A stretch of DNA of 64,000 nucleotides from Streptomyces olivoverticillatus. GTDB taxonomy: Bacteria; Actinomycetota; Actinomycetes; Streptomycetales; Streptomycetaceae. A program made the translations under genes and the position numbers. How positions within the stretch are numbered: position 1 is the first letter of the stretch; every line of letters starts with the position of its first letter. The stretch covers positions 218,791 through 282,790 of the forward strand of contig NZ_JACHJH010000002.1 in NCBI RefSeq assembly GCF_014203555.1, in the 5' to 3' direction. Under the pieces are notes generated by a model. That model was not told the DNA's origin and ran no database searches. It saw nothing but the letters and a program-made list of their open reading frames with translations. Of the stretch, positions 12,028-19,469 are shown in pieces.

Positions 12028-12921
12028 GTGCAACTTCAGCAGCTCCGCTACTTCGCCACCGTCGCCGAAGTCCGTCACTTCACCCGGGCCGCGGAGGCGC
12101 TGCACGTGGCCCAGCCCTCCCTCTCCCAGCAGATCCGCGCACTGGAGCGGGAGCTGGGCGCCGGGCTCTTCCACCGGGCGCGGGGGAACATCACGCTGAC
12201 GGACGCGGGGGAGGCCCTGCTGCCGCTGGCCCGGCGGATCCTCGCCGACACGGAGACCGCGCACCGCGAGGTGCAGGAGGTCGCCCAACTGCGGCGTGGC
12301 AGGGTACGGCTGGGCGCGCCGCCGAGCCTGTGCGCGAGCCTCGTCCCCGATGTGCTGCGGACGTACCACGAGCGCTTCCCCGGCATCGACCTCCTGGTCG
12401 ACGAGGGCGGCTCACAGGACCTGGTGCGCTCCCTGGCCGCCGGCGGGCTCGACCTCGCCTTGATCATCACCCCGCTGGGCGTCGGCGCCCCGGCCCTCGC
12501 GGCGACCGAGCTCCTGCGCGAGGACCTGGTGGTCGTCACCTCTCCGGCCGCGCCGGCACCCACCCGCCGCCGCGCCCTGCGAGTGGCGGACCTGCGGGGC
12601 CTGCCCATGGTGATGTTCCGCCGCGGCTACGACCTGCGCGACATCACGACGGCCGCGTGCCGGGCGGCGGGCTTCGAACCGTCCTTCACGGTGGAGGGCG
12701 GCGAGATGGACGCGGTCCTGGGCTTCGTACGGGCGGGCCTGGGCCTCGCGGTCGTCCCGGGCATGGTCGCGGCCCGCTCGGGCCTGCGCGTCACCCCCTT
12801 CGAGGGCGAACACATGCGCCGCACGGTGGCTTTGGCCCACCGCAAGGACGTGGCCCCACCCCGAGCGGCCCGCGAACTGCAGCGGGTGCTCCTGGAGCAC
12901 TTGGGGGTGGAGGAGGGGTGA
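12028..12921 (+). CDS. LysR-family transcriptional regulator
   Basis: A 297-residue regulator with the winged helix-turn-helix at residues 1-60 (LRYFATVAEVRHFTRAAEAL and QPSLSQQIRALE, typical LysR) and a periplasmic-binding-like effector domain in the rest, including GLGLAVVPGM near the C-terminus. GTG 12028 gives the canonical LysR start LQQLRYF; an upstream GTG at 12004 would add eight residues inside the palindromic operator. The GGAGG just before 12028 is closer than usual, so translation may be leaderless or start inefficiently. It is divergent from sdhCAB and is the natural candidate regulator of that operon. The effector is not predictable from sequence. Confidence 0.88.
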   Translation: MQLQQLRYFATVAEVRHFTRAAEALHVAQPSLSQQIRALERELGAGLFHRARGNITLTDAGEALLPLARRILADTETAHREVQEVAQLRRGRVRLGAPPSLCASLVPDVLRTYHERFPGIDLLVDEGGSQDLVRSLAAGGLDLALIITPLGVGAPALAATELLREDLVVVTSPAAPAPTRRRALRVADLRGLPMVMFRRGYDLRDITTAACRAAGFEPSFTVEGGEMDAVLGFVRAGLGLAVVPGMVAARSGLRVTPFEGEHMRRTVALAHRKDVAPPRAARELQRVLLEHLGVEEG

Positions 12922-12944
12922 GGGTGAGGGCAGGTTGGCCGTCC

Positions 12945-13301
12945 TCACCACCCCCGCCCCAGCCACACCCCCGCGAAGGCCGCCGCCAAGCCGCAGGCCA
13001 GGCTTGCCGCCACGTTTGCCGCCGCGTAGCCGCGGGCGCCGTCCTCCGTCAGGCGGAGGGTTTCGTAGGAGAAGGTCGAGTACGTGGTCAGCGCCCCGCA
13101 GAAGCCCGTGCCCAGCAGCAGGCGCAGCTTCTCGTCGGGCGCCGCGCCCGTCAGGACGCCCAGGATCAGGCATCCCGTCACGTTCACCACGAACGTGCCC
13201 CACGGGAAGACCGAGTCGTGGCGGGACTGGACGGCGCGGTCGGTCAGGTAGCGCGCGGGGGCGCCCACCATGGCGCCTGCGATGACGACGAGCCAGTTCA
13301 T
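12945..13301 (-). CDS. crcB: Fluoride exporter CrcB/FEX-family subunit
   Basis: A 118-residue small membrane protein with four hydrophobic helices. It contains [10 protein letters not shown] in the first helix region, the central NVTGCLILG with the conserved Asn, and [17 protein letters not shown], which is the Thr/Ser/Phe-rich signature of Fluc fluoride channels. Fluc channels are dual-topology dimers that export fluoride passively. It is the last gene of a crcB-DUF190-crcB operon, its start overlapping the DUF190 stop by 4 nt, so the two CrcB proteins may form a heterodimer as in many Gram-positive bacteria. No fluoride riboswitch was recognised upstream of the operon. Confidence 0.9.
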   Translation of the reverse strand: MNWLVVIAGAMVGAPARYLTDRAVQSRHDSVFPWGTFVVNVTGCLILGVLTGAAPDEKLRLLLGTGFCGALTTYSTFSYETLRLTEDGARGYAAANVAASLACGLAAAFAGVWLGRGW

Positions 13302-13636
13302 GCGGGCTTCCCCCGGTAGTGCAGGACTTCCACCTCGTCCAGGGTGACCATGCCGTCGCCCACCAGCTCCTCCAGCACCGGCAGGAAGGCCCGTACGCGC
13401 TCGGCCGTGTCCACGATGACGACCGCCACCGGCAGGTCCTCGCTCAGCGACAGCAGGCGCTGGGTGTGGATGAGCGAGGAGGCGCCGAAGCCCTCGATGC
13501 CGCGGAAGACGCTGGCTCCCGCGAGCCCCGCCGCATGGGCGCGGTGGACGATCTCGGAGTAGAGCGGCTTGTGGCGGAAGGTGTCCGACTCGCCGATGAA
13601 GACGGTCACGCGCAGCGCCTTGCCCTGGAGCGTCAC
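13298..13636 (-). CDS. DUF190-family protein in the fluoride exporter operon
   Basis: A 112-residue soluble protein of the DUF190 family, which is structurally related to the PII signalling proteins. The signature [18 protein letters not shown] and the later GFGASS....[20 protein letters not shown] are characteristic (only fragments quoted: [16 protein letters not shown]). It is encoded between two crcB genes, with 4-nt overlaps on both sides, so it is part of the same transcript. A role in modulating the exporter is inferred from this very common gene arrangement. GTG 13636 overlaps the upstream crcB stop codon and was chosen as the start for that reason. Confidence 0.85.
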   Translation of the reverse strand: MTLQGKALRVTVFIGESDTFRHKPLYSEIVHRAHAAGLAGASVFRGIEGFGASSLIHTQRLLSLSEDLPVAVVIVDTAERVRAFLPVLEELVGDGMVTLDEVEVLHYRGKPA

Positions 13637-14094
13637 AGGACCCTCCTGGTCAGGGCCGCCGCCGCCCACACCGCCGCCATGGCGGACGCGAGCGTCACCG
13701 CCAGATACGCCAGGGCCGACCCCACCCGGCCGTTCTCCAGCAGCCGCTGCGCGTCCACCGCGTACGTCGAGAAGGTGGTGAAGCCGCCCAGCACCCCCGT
13801 GCCCAGGAACGGGCGCACGAGCCGGTGCGTGCTGCGCCGTTCGGCGATGGTCACCAGGAGGACGCCGATGAGCGCGCAGCCCACGGCGTTGATGAGGAAC
13901 GTCGTCCACGGGAAGGCACCTTCGGCGGTCGGCCACAGCAGCCCGGTGCCGTAGCGCGCCGCGGCGCCCGCCCCACCGCCGACCGAGACCGCGCAGACGA
14001 CGGGCCACTGCCCGTGGAGACTGCGGTCGCGAAGAGTCGTACGGGTGACGGGACCGGCCGGTCCGGCCACCGTGTCCGGTTGCGAGGTGCCCAC
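13633..14094 (-). CDS. crcB: Fluoride exporter CrcB/FEX-family subunit with N-terminal extension
   Basis: A 153-residue CrcB homologue, first gene of the fluoride operon. It has a hydrophilic extension of about 32 residues before the first helix, then [25 protein letters not shown] with the conserved Asn, and [17 protein letters not shown] with the polar Thr/Ser track of the family. The partner CrcB downstream has the complementary short N-terminus, supporting a heterodimer. The start ATG 14094 leaves only 9 nt to the stop of the upstream flavoprotein gene, so the operon could be read through from it. No separate promoter is evident. Confidence 0.88.
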   Translation of the reverse strand: MGTSQPDTVAGPAGPVTRTTLRDRSLHGQWPVVCAVSVGGGAGAAARYGTGLLWPTAEGAFPWTTFLINAVGCALIGVLLVTIAERRSTHRLVRPFLGTGVLGGFTTFSTYAVDAQRLLENGRVGSALAYLAVTLASAMAAVWAAAALTRRVL

Positions 14095-14103
14095 CGGTTC
14101 AGG

Positions 14104-15357
14104 CTAGACCACCATGCCGCCCGGCTGCCCCGCCACCGCCGCCAGGCACGCCTCGGCCCGGTCGGCGTCCAGCAGCCAGTCCTGGAAGCCGGCCGGGTCG
14201 GCGTAGCCGTTGACGAAGCGGTGGGCGAGGTCCGGGTGGTCGGCCGCGGCGGCCAGCACGTGCTGGACGTGCTCGGGCATCTTGCCCAGCACCATGTTGG
14301 TGTACGCGGTGCCGTGCCGGGCGTGCTCCCACCAGCCGGCGAACGTCTCGTGCATCCACGCCCGGTCGAAGGGCCGCTCGCCCCGCTCCACGATCGCGTG
14401 CAGATAGCGCTCCGCGCAGCGCGCCGCGTTGTTCGCGCCCTGCCCGGTGATGGGGTCGTTCAGGACGACCGCGTCGGCCATCCCCAGCACGTACGCCTCC
14501 GGCGCGATCTCGGCGACCGGGTGCCGGACCACGGGGGTGACGGCGCCGGCCAGGGACGCCCCCGCGTCCGTCGGCTCCGCGCCCGCGCACAGCTCGAACT
14601 CCCAGGGCGCGTAGATGCGCAGCAGGTCCAGCGACCGCTCCAGCGCCGTCCGGGGGTCGGGGGAGTCCTGCCAGCAGTCGAAGGGCCCGCCCGGCCGCGC
14701 CTCCCAGAGCAGGATGTGGCAGGGCCCCGAGTGCGTGAGGCCGGGCAGCACGAAGTACTCGCCGGCCTCCGGGAAGCCGGACATCCGCCCGTACAGGGGC
14801 GGCAGGTGCGGGTGGGGCGCGACGCCGTGCAGATAGACCGTCGCGATGTGGCGGCGCGGCTGCTCGTACGGGCTGTGCCGCTCGTCCCGGCCGAAGAGCT
14901 CGGCCAGCGGCCCGTGCCCGGTGGCGACGACCGTCAGCTCGTGCCCGGAGGCCACCGGCGCCAGCCCCTCGGGCGTGAGCGCCCCGTACCGCACCCGGCC
15001 GCCGCGCTCCTCGAACAGCTCCAGCCAGCGGGCGGTCTTCACCCGCTGGTCGACGGACTGCGCGGGCTGTTCGAGAGCCGCGGTGATGGTGCGGCCCAGC
15101 ACGGCCGGCGGCTCCACCGTGCTCAGGCTGAGGCCGCCGATCGGGGGCGTGGCCGCATCCCACAGATTCAGGCCCGCCGCGCGCTCCGCGGCGAGCGCCG
15201 GCCCGTACATCAGCTGGGTCGACATCACCCGCCCGGCCCGGACCTCCTCCGGTGTGCGGGAGGCGACCACGGTCACCTCGTACGCACCCCTCGCCTGCAG
15301 GCCCAGGGCCAGCTGCAGCCCCGCCTGGCCCGCGCCGACGATCGCGATCCTGCGCAT
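14104..15357 (-). CDS. FAD-dependent monooxygenase of the styrene monooxygenase (StyA) type
   Basis: A 417-residue flavoprotein with an N-terminal Rossmann motif, IVGAGQAGLQLALGL (GxGxxG core), and the C-terminal GMADAVVLNDPITGQGANNA, which matches the FAD pyrophosphate region of group E flavoprotein monooxygenases. In this family FAD is reduced by a partner reductase before the enzyme epoxidises or hydroxylates its substrate; no flavin reductase gene is visible nearby. It is divergent from the acyl-AMP ligase operon, sharing a 169-bp promoter region, so it could be a tailoring enzyme of that pathway. It could equally be an unrelated catabolic enzyme. ATG 15357 gives the usual N-terminus directly at the Rossmann fold. 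Confidence 0.8.
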   Translation of the reverse strand: MRRIAIVGAGQAGLQLALGLQARGAYEVTVVASRTPEEVRAGRVMSTQLMYGPALAAERAAGLNLWDAATPPIGGLSLSTVEPPAVLGRTITAALEQPAQSVDQRVKTARWLELFEERGGRVRYGALTPEGLAPVASGHELTVVATGHGPLAELFGRDERHSPYEQPRRHIATVYLHGVAPHPHLPPLYGRMSGFPEAGEYFVLPGLTHSGPCHILLWEARPGGPFDCWQDSPDPRTALERSLDLLRIYAPWEFELCAGAEPTDAGASLAGAVTPVVRHPVAEIAPEAYVLGMADAVVLNDPITGQGANNAARCAERYLHAIVERGERPFDRAWMHETFAGWWEHARHGTAYTNMVLGKMPEHVQHVLAAAADHPDLAHRFVNGYADPAGFQDWLLDADRAEACLAAVAGQPGGMVV

Positions 15358-15526
15358 CGCTGCCTCCCGCAGCCGGTTGTGTCCCGCACCCGTTGTAGCC
15401 GCCCCCGACCCGCGCTGTACAGACGGCACGCGAGGGGACGTGCGGGACGGAGGGGAGCACGCAAGTGCTGCTTTAGCCGCCACCTCGAACATTCGACGGT
15501 ACAGCGGGGCCCGTTTCGCGGAGGGG
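15358..15526. promoter_or_regulatory. Divergent promoter region of the acyl-AMP ligase operon and the StyA-like gene
   Basis: A 169-bp region that should hold both promoters. Visible elements are the hairpin-like AGCAC-GCAA-GTGCT near 15457-15470, a TTTAGC hexamer shortly after it, and the palindrome TCGAA-CA-TTCGA at 15485-15496. Two GAGGGGA stretches occur 18 bp apart just upstream. None can be assigned to a regulator with certainty. Confidence 0.4.
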
Positions 15527-17368
15527 ATGTCATTGTCAAGCTTCGCCACCTTCACCGAGCTTGTTCTCGACCGGACCGCGGAGTTCGCCGACGAGGACGT
15601 CCACATCCACCTCGCCGAGGCCCCCGCGGGCTCCGCCGCGCCCGGCACCCTGGCCGCCGAACACCTGACCTACCGTGAGCTGGACGCCGCGGCCCGCCGG
15701 ATCGCGGCCCGCCTCCAGCTGCACGGCGTCGAGGGGCAGCCGGTGCTGCTGCTCTACCCCGACACCATGGGCTTCCTCAAAGCCTTCATCGGCTGCCTCT
15801 ACGCGGGCGCCATCGCGGTCCCCGCCCCGCTGCCCGAAGGCTCCGCGCACAGCGCCAAGGGCAAGCTGAGCCGCACCACCTCCATGATCGGCGACTGCGG
15901 CGCCAAGCTCGTCCTGACCGACCGCGCCAGCGCCCCCGACATCGCCCTGTGGCTGGCCACCGCGGGCCACCAGGACGTCGTCTGCCTGGCGACCGACACC
16001 CCCGGCTTCGGCGACGCGGGCGCCTGGCGCGAGCCTTCGGTCCGCCCCGACGACCTGGCGTTCCTCCAGTACACCTCCGGCTCCGTCGCCAACCCGCGCG
16101 GCGTGATGGTCTCCCACCGCAACCTGCTGGCGAACCAGGCCGCCCTCGCCCGCCTCCTCGGCACCACCCGCGAGGACCGGCTCGGCGGCTGGCTGCCGCA
16201 CTTCCACGACATGGGCCTGATCGCCCACCTGCTGCACCCGCTGTGGCTGGGCAGCGCCTCCGTGCAGATGACGCCGAGCGCCTTCATCAAGCGGCCCGTC
16301 CGCTGGCTCAAGGCCATCGACGACTACGGCGTCACCGCGGGCGGCGGCCCCAACTTCTGCTACGACCTGTGCCTGCGCCGCGTCACCGACGAGCAGATCG
16401 CCTCCCTCGACCTCTCCCGCTGGCGCATCGCCCTCAACGGCGCCGAGCCCGTGCGCGCCGACACCCTCGACGCCTTCGCCGAACGCTTCGCCCCCGCCGG
16501 GCTCAAGGCCGGGACGATGTACCCCTGTTACGGGCTCGCCGAGGCCACCCTCGTCGTCTCCGGCGGCACGTCCGGCACCCCCTACCGCCGCCGCGAGGCC
16601 GGCAAGGCCGCGCTCGAACGCGACACCCTCGCCGAGGCGGCCGCCGGGCAGGAGAGCCGCACCCTCGTCGGCAGCGGCCGCGTCCTCGACTTCGACGTCC
16701 GCATCGTCGACCCCGCCGTCCACCGCGAGCTGCCCGACGGCGCCGTCGGCGAGATCTGGCTGCGCGGCGACAGCGTCGCCCGCGGCTACTGGCAGCGCCC
16801 CGAGGAGAGCGCCGCCACCTTCGACGGCACCCTGCGCGACGGCGACGGTGGCTGGCTGCGCACCGGCGACCTCGGCGTCCTGGACGACGGCGAGCTCTAC
16901 GTCACCGGGCGGCTCAAGGAGGTCGTCATCCTCAACGGCCGCAACGTCTACCCGCAGGACGTGGAGCACGCCGTCAGAGCCGTCGACCCGCAGCTCGCCT
17001 CCGGCGCCGGCGCCGCCTTCGGCGTGGAGGCCGGGCGCGAACAGCTCGTCGTCGTCCAGGAGGTCAGACACGACGGCGACCCGCGCGAGCTGCGCGCCCT
17101 CGCCCAGCGCGTCCAGGCCATGATCGGCAAGGAGTTCAACGTCCCGGCGGGCACCGTGCTGCTGGTGCGCCCCGGCACCGTGCGCCGCACCACCAGCGGC
17201 AAGGTCCAGCGCACCCTGATGCGCGAGCTGTTCCTGGCCGGCGAGGTGCGCGGCGCCTACGAGGTCCTCGACCCGGCCGTGCGCGCCGTCGCCCGCGCCC
17301 GCGACACCCTGCTCGGCGAGGACCTGCTGCAGCCCGCACCCGCGGCCCCGGGCGGCCGCCCGTGGTGA
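15527..17368 (+). CDS. Fatty acyl-AMP ligase (FAAL)
   Basis: A 613-residue member of the ANL adenylating family that activates a free fatty acid as acyl-AMP and passes it to an acyl carrier protein. It has the P-loop-like YTSGSVANPRGV, the FAAL/FadD32-type GWLPHFHDMGLI segment, YGLAEATLVVSG, the LRTGDLG motif and an intact catalytic lysine in TTSGKVQR near the C-terminus. The HFHDMGLI and YGLAEATL patterns distinguish FAALs from CoA ligases. It is the first gene of an eight-gene operon; its stop overlaps the next start by 4 nt. ATG 15527 is adopted, but GGAGG is very close to it and a TTG two codons later (15533) has better spacing. The nearby ACP at 19179 is the likely acceptor. Confidence 0.88.
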   Translation: MSLSSFATFTELVLDRTAEFADEDVHIHLAEAPAGSAAPGTLAAEHLTYRELDAAARRIAARLQLHGVEGQPVLLLYPDTMGFLKAFIGCLYAGAIAVPAPLPEGSAHSAKGKLSRTTSMIGDCGAKLVLTDRASAPDIALWLATAGHQDVVCLATDTPGFGDAGAWREPSVRPDDLAFLQYTSGSVANPRGVMVSHRNLLANQAALARLLGTTREDRLGGWLPHFHDMGLIAHLLHPLWLGSASVQMTPSAFIKRPVRWLKAIDDYGVTAGGGPNFCYDLCLRRVTDEQIASLDLSRWRIALNGAEPVRADTLDAFAERFAPAGLKAGTMYPCYGLAEATLVVSGGTSGTPYRRREAGKAALERDTLAEAAAGQESRTLVGSGRVLDFDVRIVDPAVHRELPDGAVGEIWLRGDSVARGYWQRPEESAATFDGTLRDGDGGWLRTGDLGVLDDGELYVTGRLKEVVILNGRNVYPQDVEHAVRAVDPQLASGAGAAFGVEAGREQLVVVQEVRHDGDPRELRALAQRVQAMIGKEFNVPAGTVLLVRPGTVRRTTSGKVQRTLMRELFLAGEVRGAYEVLDPAVRAVARARDTLLGEDLLQPAPAAPGGRPW

Positions 17369-19128
17369 CCAACGCCCCCGCGGCGGCCCGCCCGCAGGCC
17401 GCGGCCCGCTCCGAAGCACAGGTGCGCGCCCGCGTCGCCGACCTGGAAGCGCTCCTCGGCGACCCCACCGACCCCGCCAACCCGGCCGGCTACCCCGCCC
17501 TGCTGCGCGCCGACGACGACGCCGTCCGCTTCGCCCACGGCGAGGAACTTCTGGACGACTTCGGCATGCACACCGAGTACGTGCCGGCCCGCCTCGGCGG
17601 CCGCCTGGACTCGATCGAGACGCTCGTCCGCGTGATGCGCCCGGTCTTCCGCCGCGACGTCGGCCTCGGCATGGGCTACGGCGCCATGTCCTTCATGGCC
17701 GCCTCCGACGTGTGGAACGAAGGCGGCGAGGACCAGCAGCGCTGGCTCGCCGCCCGGCTGCTGCGCGGCGCCCGCGCCGCCATCGCCCAGCACGAGACGG
17801 CGCACAGCAACGACTACGTGCGCAGCCGCGTCACCGCCCGCGAGACGCCCTCGGGCGGCCTGGTCCTCAGCGGCCGCAAGCCGATGATCAACAACCTGGA
17901 CCGGGCCGAGGCCCTCGTGCTGTTCTGCCGCACCGACCCCGCCCCCGGCAGCCGCAGCCACTCCGCCCTGCTCCTGGACCCGGCCGAACTCCCCGCGGGC
18001 CGCGCCACCTTACTCGACCGGCACATGGCGCTGGGCCTGCGCGGCAACGTCTGGGGCGGCATCGCCTTCGACGACTGCCCGGTGCCCGCCTCCGCGCTGC
18101 TCGGGCCGGTGGGCAGCGGAGTGGCCACCGCCCTGCGCTCGTTCCAGATCAGCCGCACCGTCATCTCCTCCATGGTGCTGGCCGCGGTCGACACCAGCCT
18201 GCGCACGGCCGTCCGCTTCGACCACGAACACCGCTCCGGCGGCTGGACCTCGGGCGCCTCCGACTCGCAGCGCACCACCGCCGCGATCACCGGTGCGTTC
18301 GTCAACCTGCTGCTCTACGACTGCCTGGCCACGGTCGCCACCCGCGCCATCCACCTGCTGCCGGAGCAGACCAGCGTCTACTCCTCGGCCGTGAAGTACC
18401 TGCTGCCGCGCATCCTCACCGAGACCATGTACGACCTGTCCATCGTGCTCGGCGGCGGCTTCTACGCGCGTACCGGGACGCTGGGCATCTTTCAGAAGCA
18501 CGTACGGGACGTGCCCGTGGTCAGCCTCGGGCACGCGGGGACGGTCGCCTGCCAGGCGACCGTCATCCCGCAGCTGCCGCGGCTGGCCGCCCGCTCGTGG
18601 TTCCGGGAGGAGGAGGCGCCCGCGGCGCTGTTCCGGCCGGGGCAGGCGCTGCCCGAGTTCGACGCCGGGCGGCTGAGCCTGGCCTGCGGCCGGGACGGCC
18701 TGAGCGCCACCCTGCCCGCGGCCGCGGCGGACATCCCCGGCCGCGGCCCCGTCGAGCGGGCCCTGGCCCAGCTGGCCGGGCTGCTCGTCGACGAGTTCCG
18801 CGACCTGCGCGACCGGGTGCTCGCCCTCGAACTGCGCGACCGCACCACGCCCGTGGGCGCGGCCTGCTTCCCGCTCATGGACCGCTACGCGCTGCTGCTG
18901 GCCGCCTCGGCGGTGCTCGGCGTGTGGCGGCACAACCAGGGCGGCCCGGACCCCTTCCTCGCCGACCCCGCCTGGGCCGCCGCGGCCCTGCACCGCATCG
19001 CGCGGCGCCTGGGCGCGACCGTGCCCGACCTGCCGCGGGAGTGCGAGACCCGCGTCCGGCACGAGGTGCAGCTGCGCTTCAGCGACCAGCGCGGCTACGA
19101 CCTCTACAACACCCCGGTCCCGGGCTGA
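17365..19128 (+). CDS. Acyl-CoA dehydrogenase-like flavoprotein acting on the operon's acyl chain
   Basis: A 587-residue acyl-CoA dehydrogenase homologue, longer than the usual 380-residue enzymes because of a C-terminal extension of about 170 residues. The ACAD core is recognisable from the substrate/FAD region (GRKPMINNLDRAE and LGLRGNVWGGIAF) and from LGGGFYARTG followed by HVRDV. Downstream of this the family normally has Glu-Gly-Thr with the catalytic base; here it reads HAGT, with Ala near residue 391. A 2,3-dehydrogenation of the FAAL-loaded chain is the expected role, but the missing base leaves activity open. It carries one rare TTA leucine codon at 18010. GTG 17365 overlaps the FAAL stop (GTGA). 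Confidence 0.8.
   Translation: MTNAPAAARPQAAARSEAQVRARVADLEALLGDPTDPANPAGYPALLRADDDAVRFAHGEELLDDFGMHTEYVPARLGGRLDSIETLVRVMRPVFRRDVGLGMGYGAMSFMAASDVWNEGGEDQQRWLAARLLRGARAAIAQHETAHSNDYVRSRVTARETPSGGLVLSGRKPMINNLDRAEALVLFCRTDPAPGSRSHSALLLDPAELPAGRATLLDRHMALGLRGNVWGGIAFDDCPVPASALLGPVGSGVATALRSFQISRTVISSMVLAAVDTSLRTAVRFDHEHRSGGWTSGASDSQRTTAAITGAFVNLLLYDCLATVATRAIHLLPEQTSVYSSAVKYLLPRILTETMYDLSIVLGGGFYARTGTLGIFQKHVRDVPVVSLGHAGTVACQATVIPQLPRLAARSWFREEEAPAALFRPGQALPEFDAGRLSLACGRDGLSATLPAAAADIPGRGPVERALAQLAGLLVDEFRDLRDRVLALELRDRTTPVGAACFPLMDRYALLLAASAVLGVWRHNQGGPDPFLADPAWAAAALHRIARRLGATVPDLPRECETRVRHEVQLRFSDQRGYDLYNTPVPG
18010..18012 (+). promoter_or_regulatory. Rare TTA leucine codon (potential bldA control point)
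   Basis: In the frame starting at 17365 the codons read CGC GCC ACC TTA CTC. TTA is read by the bldA tRNA in Streptomyces, so full translation of this gene would depend on bldA. It is the only in-frame TTA I found in the biosynthetic genes of the window. Confidence 0.8.
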
Positions 19129-19178
19129 TGACGACCGTGCCGCAACCGAACCACCCACAGTCTGAAAGGCGTGCCGTG

Positions 19179-19469
19179 ATGAACGCTCCCATGACCCGGC
19201 ACGGCAGTGCGCTCGACCACGCCCTGCCGCGAGGCTGGCTCCTCGACCGGATCGCCCTCTACCTCGGCCGGTCCGCCGACACCATCGACCCTGCCGTCCC
19301 GCTGGCCGAATACGGCATGGACTCGGTGTGCGCGCTGAGCCTGTGCGGCGACCTGGAGGAGGAGTTCGGGCTCTTCGTCGAGCCCACCCTGCTGTGGGAC
19401 TACCCGACCGTGGACAGCCTGGTCGGCTACCTGGCCGCCGAGCTGGCGGGCGCGGACGAGGAGGGCTGA
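19179..19469 (+). CDS. Acyl carrier protein, probable FAAL acceptor
   Basis: A 96-residue carrier protein. The phosphopantetheine attachment serine is in YGMDSVCAL (about residue 49), followed by the helix SLCGDLEEEFGLFVEP typical of ACPs found next to FAALs. ATG 19179 is preferred because GAAAGG precedes it by 9 nt; an in-frame ATG overlapping the upstream stop (TGATG at 19127) would add 17 unstructured residues. Its stop overlaps the start of the PKS gene (TGATG). Position between the dehydrogenase and the PKS suggests that the acyl chain is held here during activation and desaturation before transfer to the ketosynthase. Confidence 0.88.
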   Translation: MNAPMTRHGSALDHALPRGWLLDRIALYLGRSADTIDPAVPLAEYGMDSVCALSLCGDLEEEFGLFVEPTLLWDYPTVDSLVGYLAAELAGADEEG

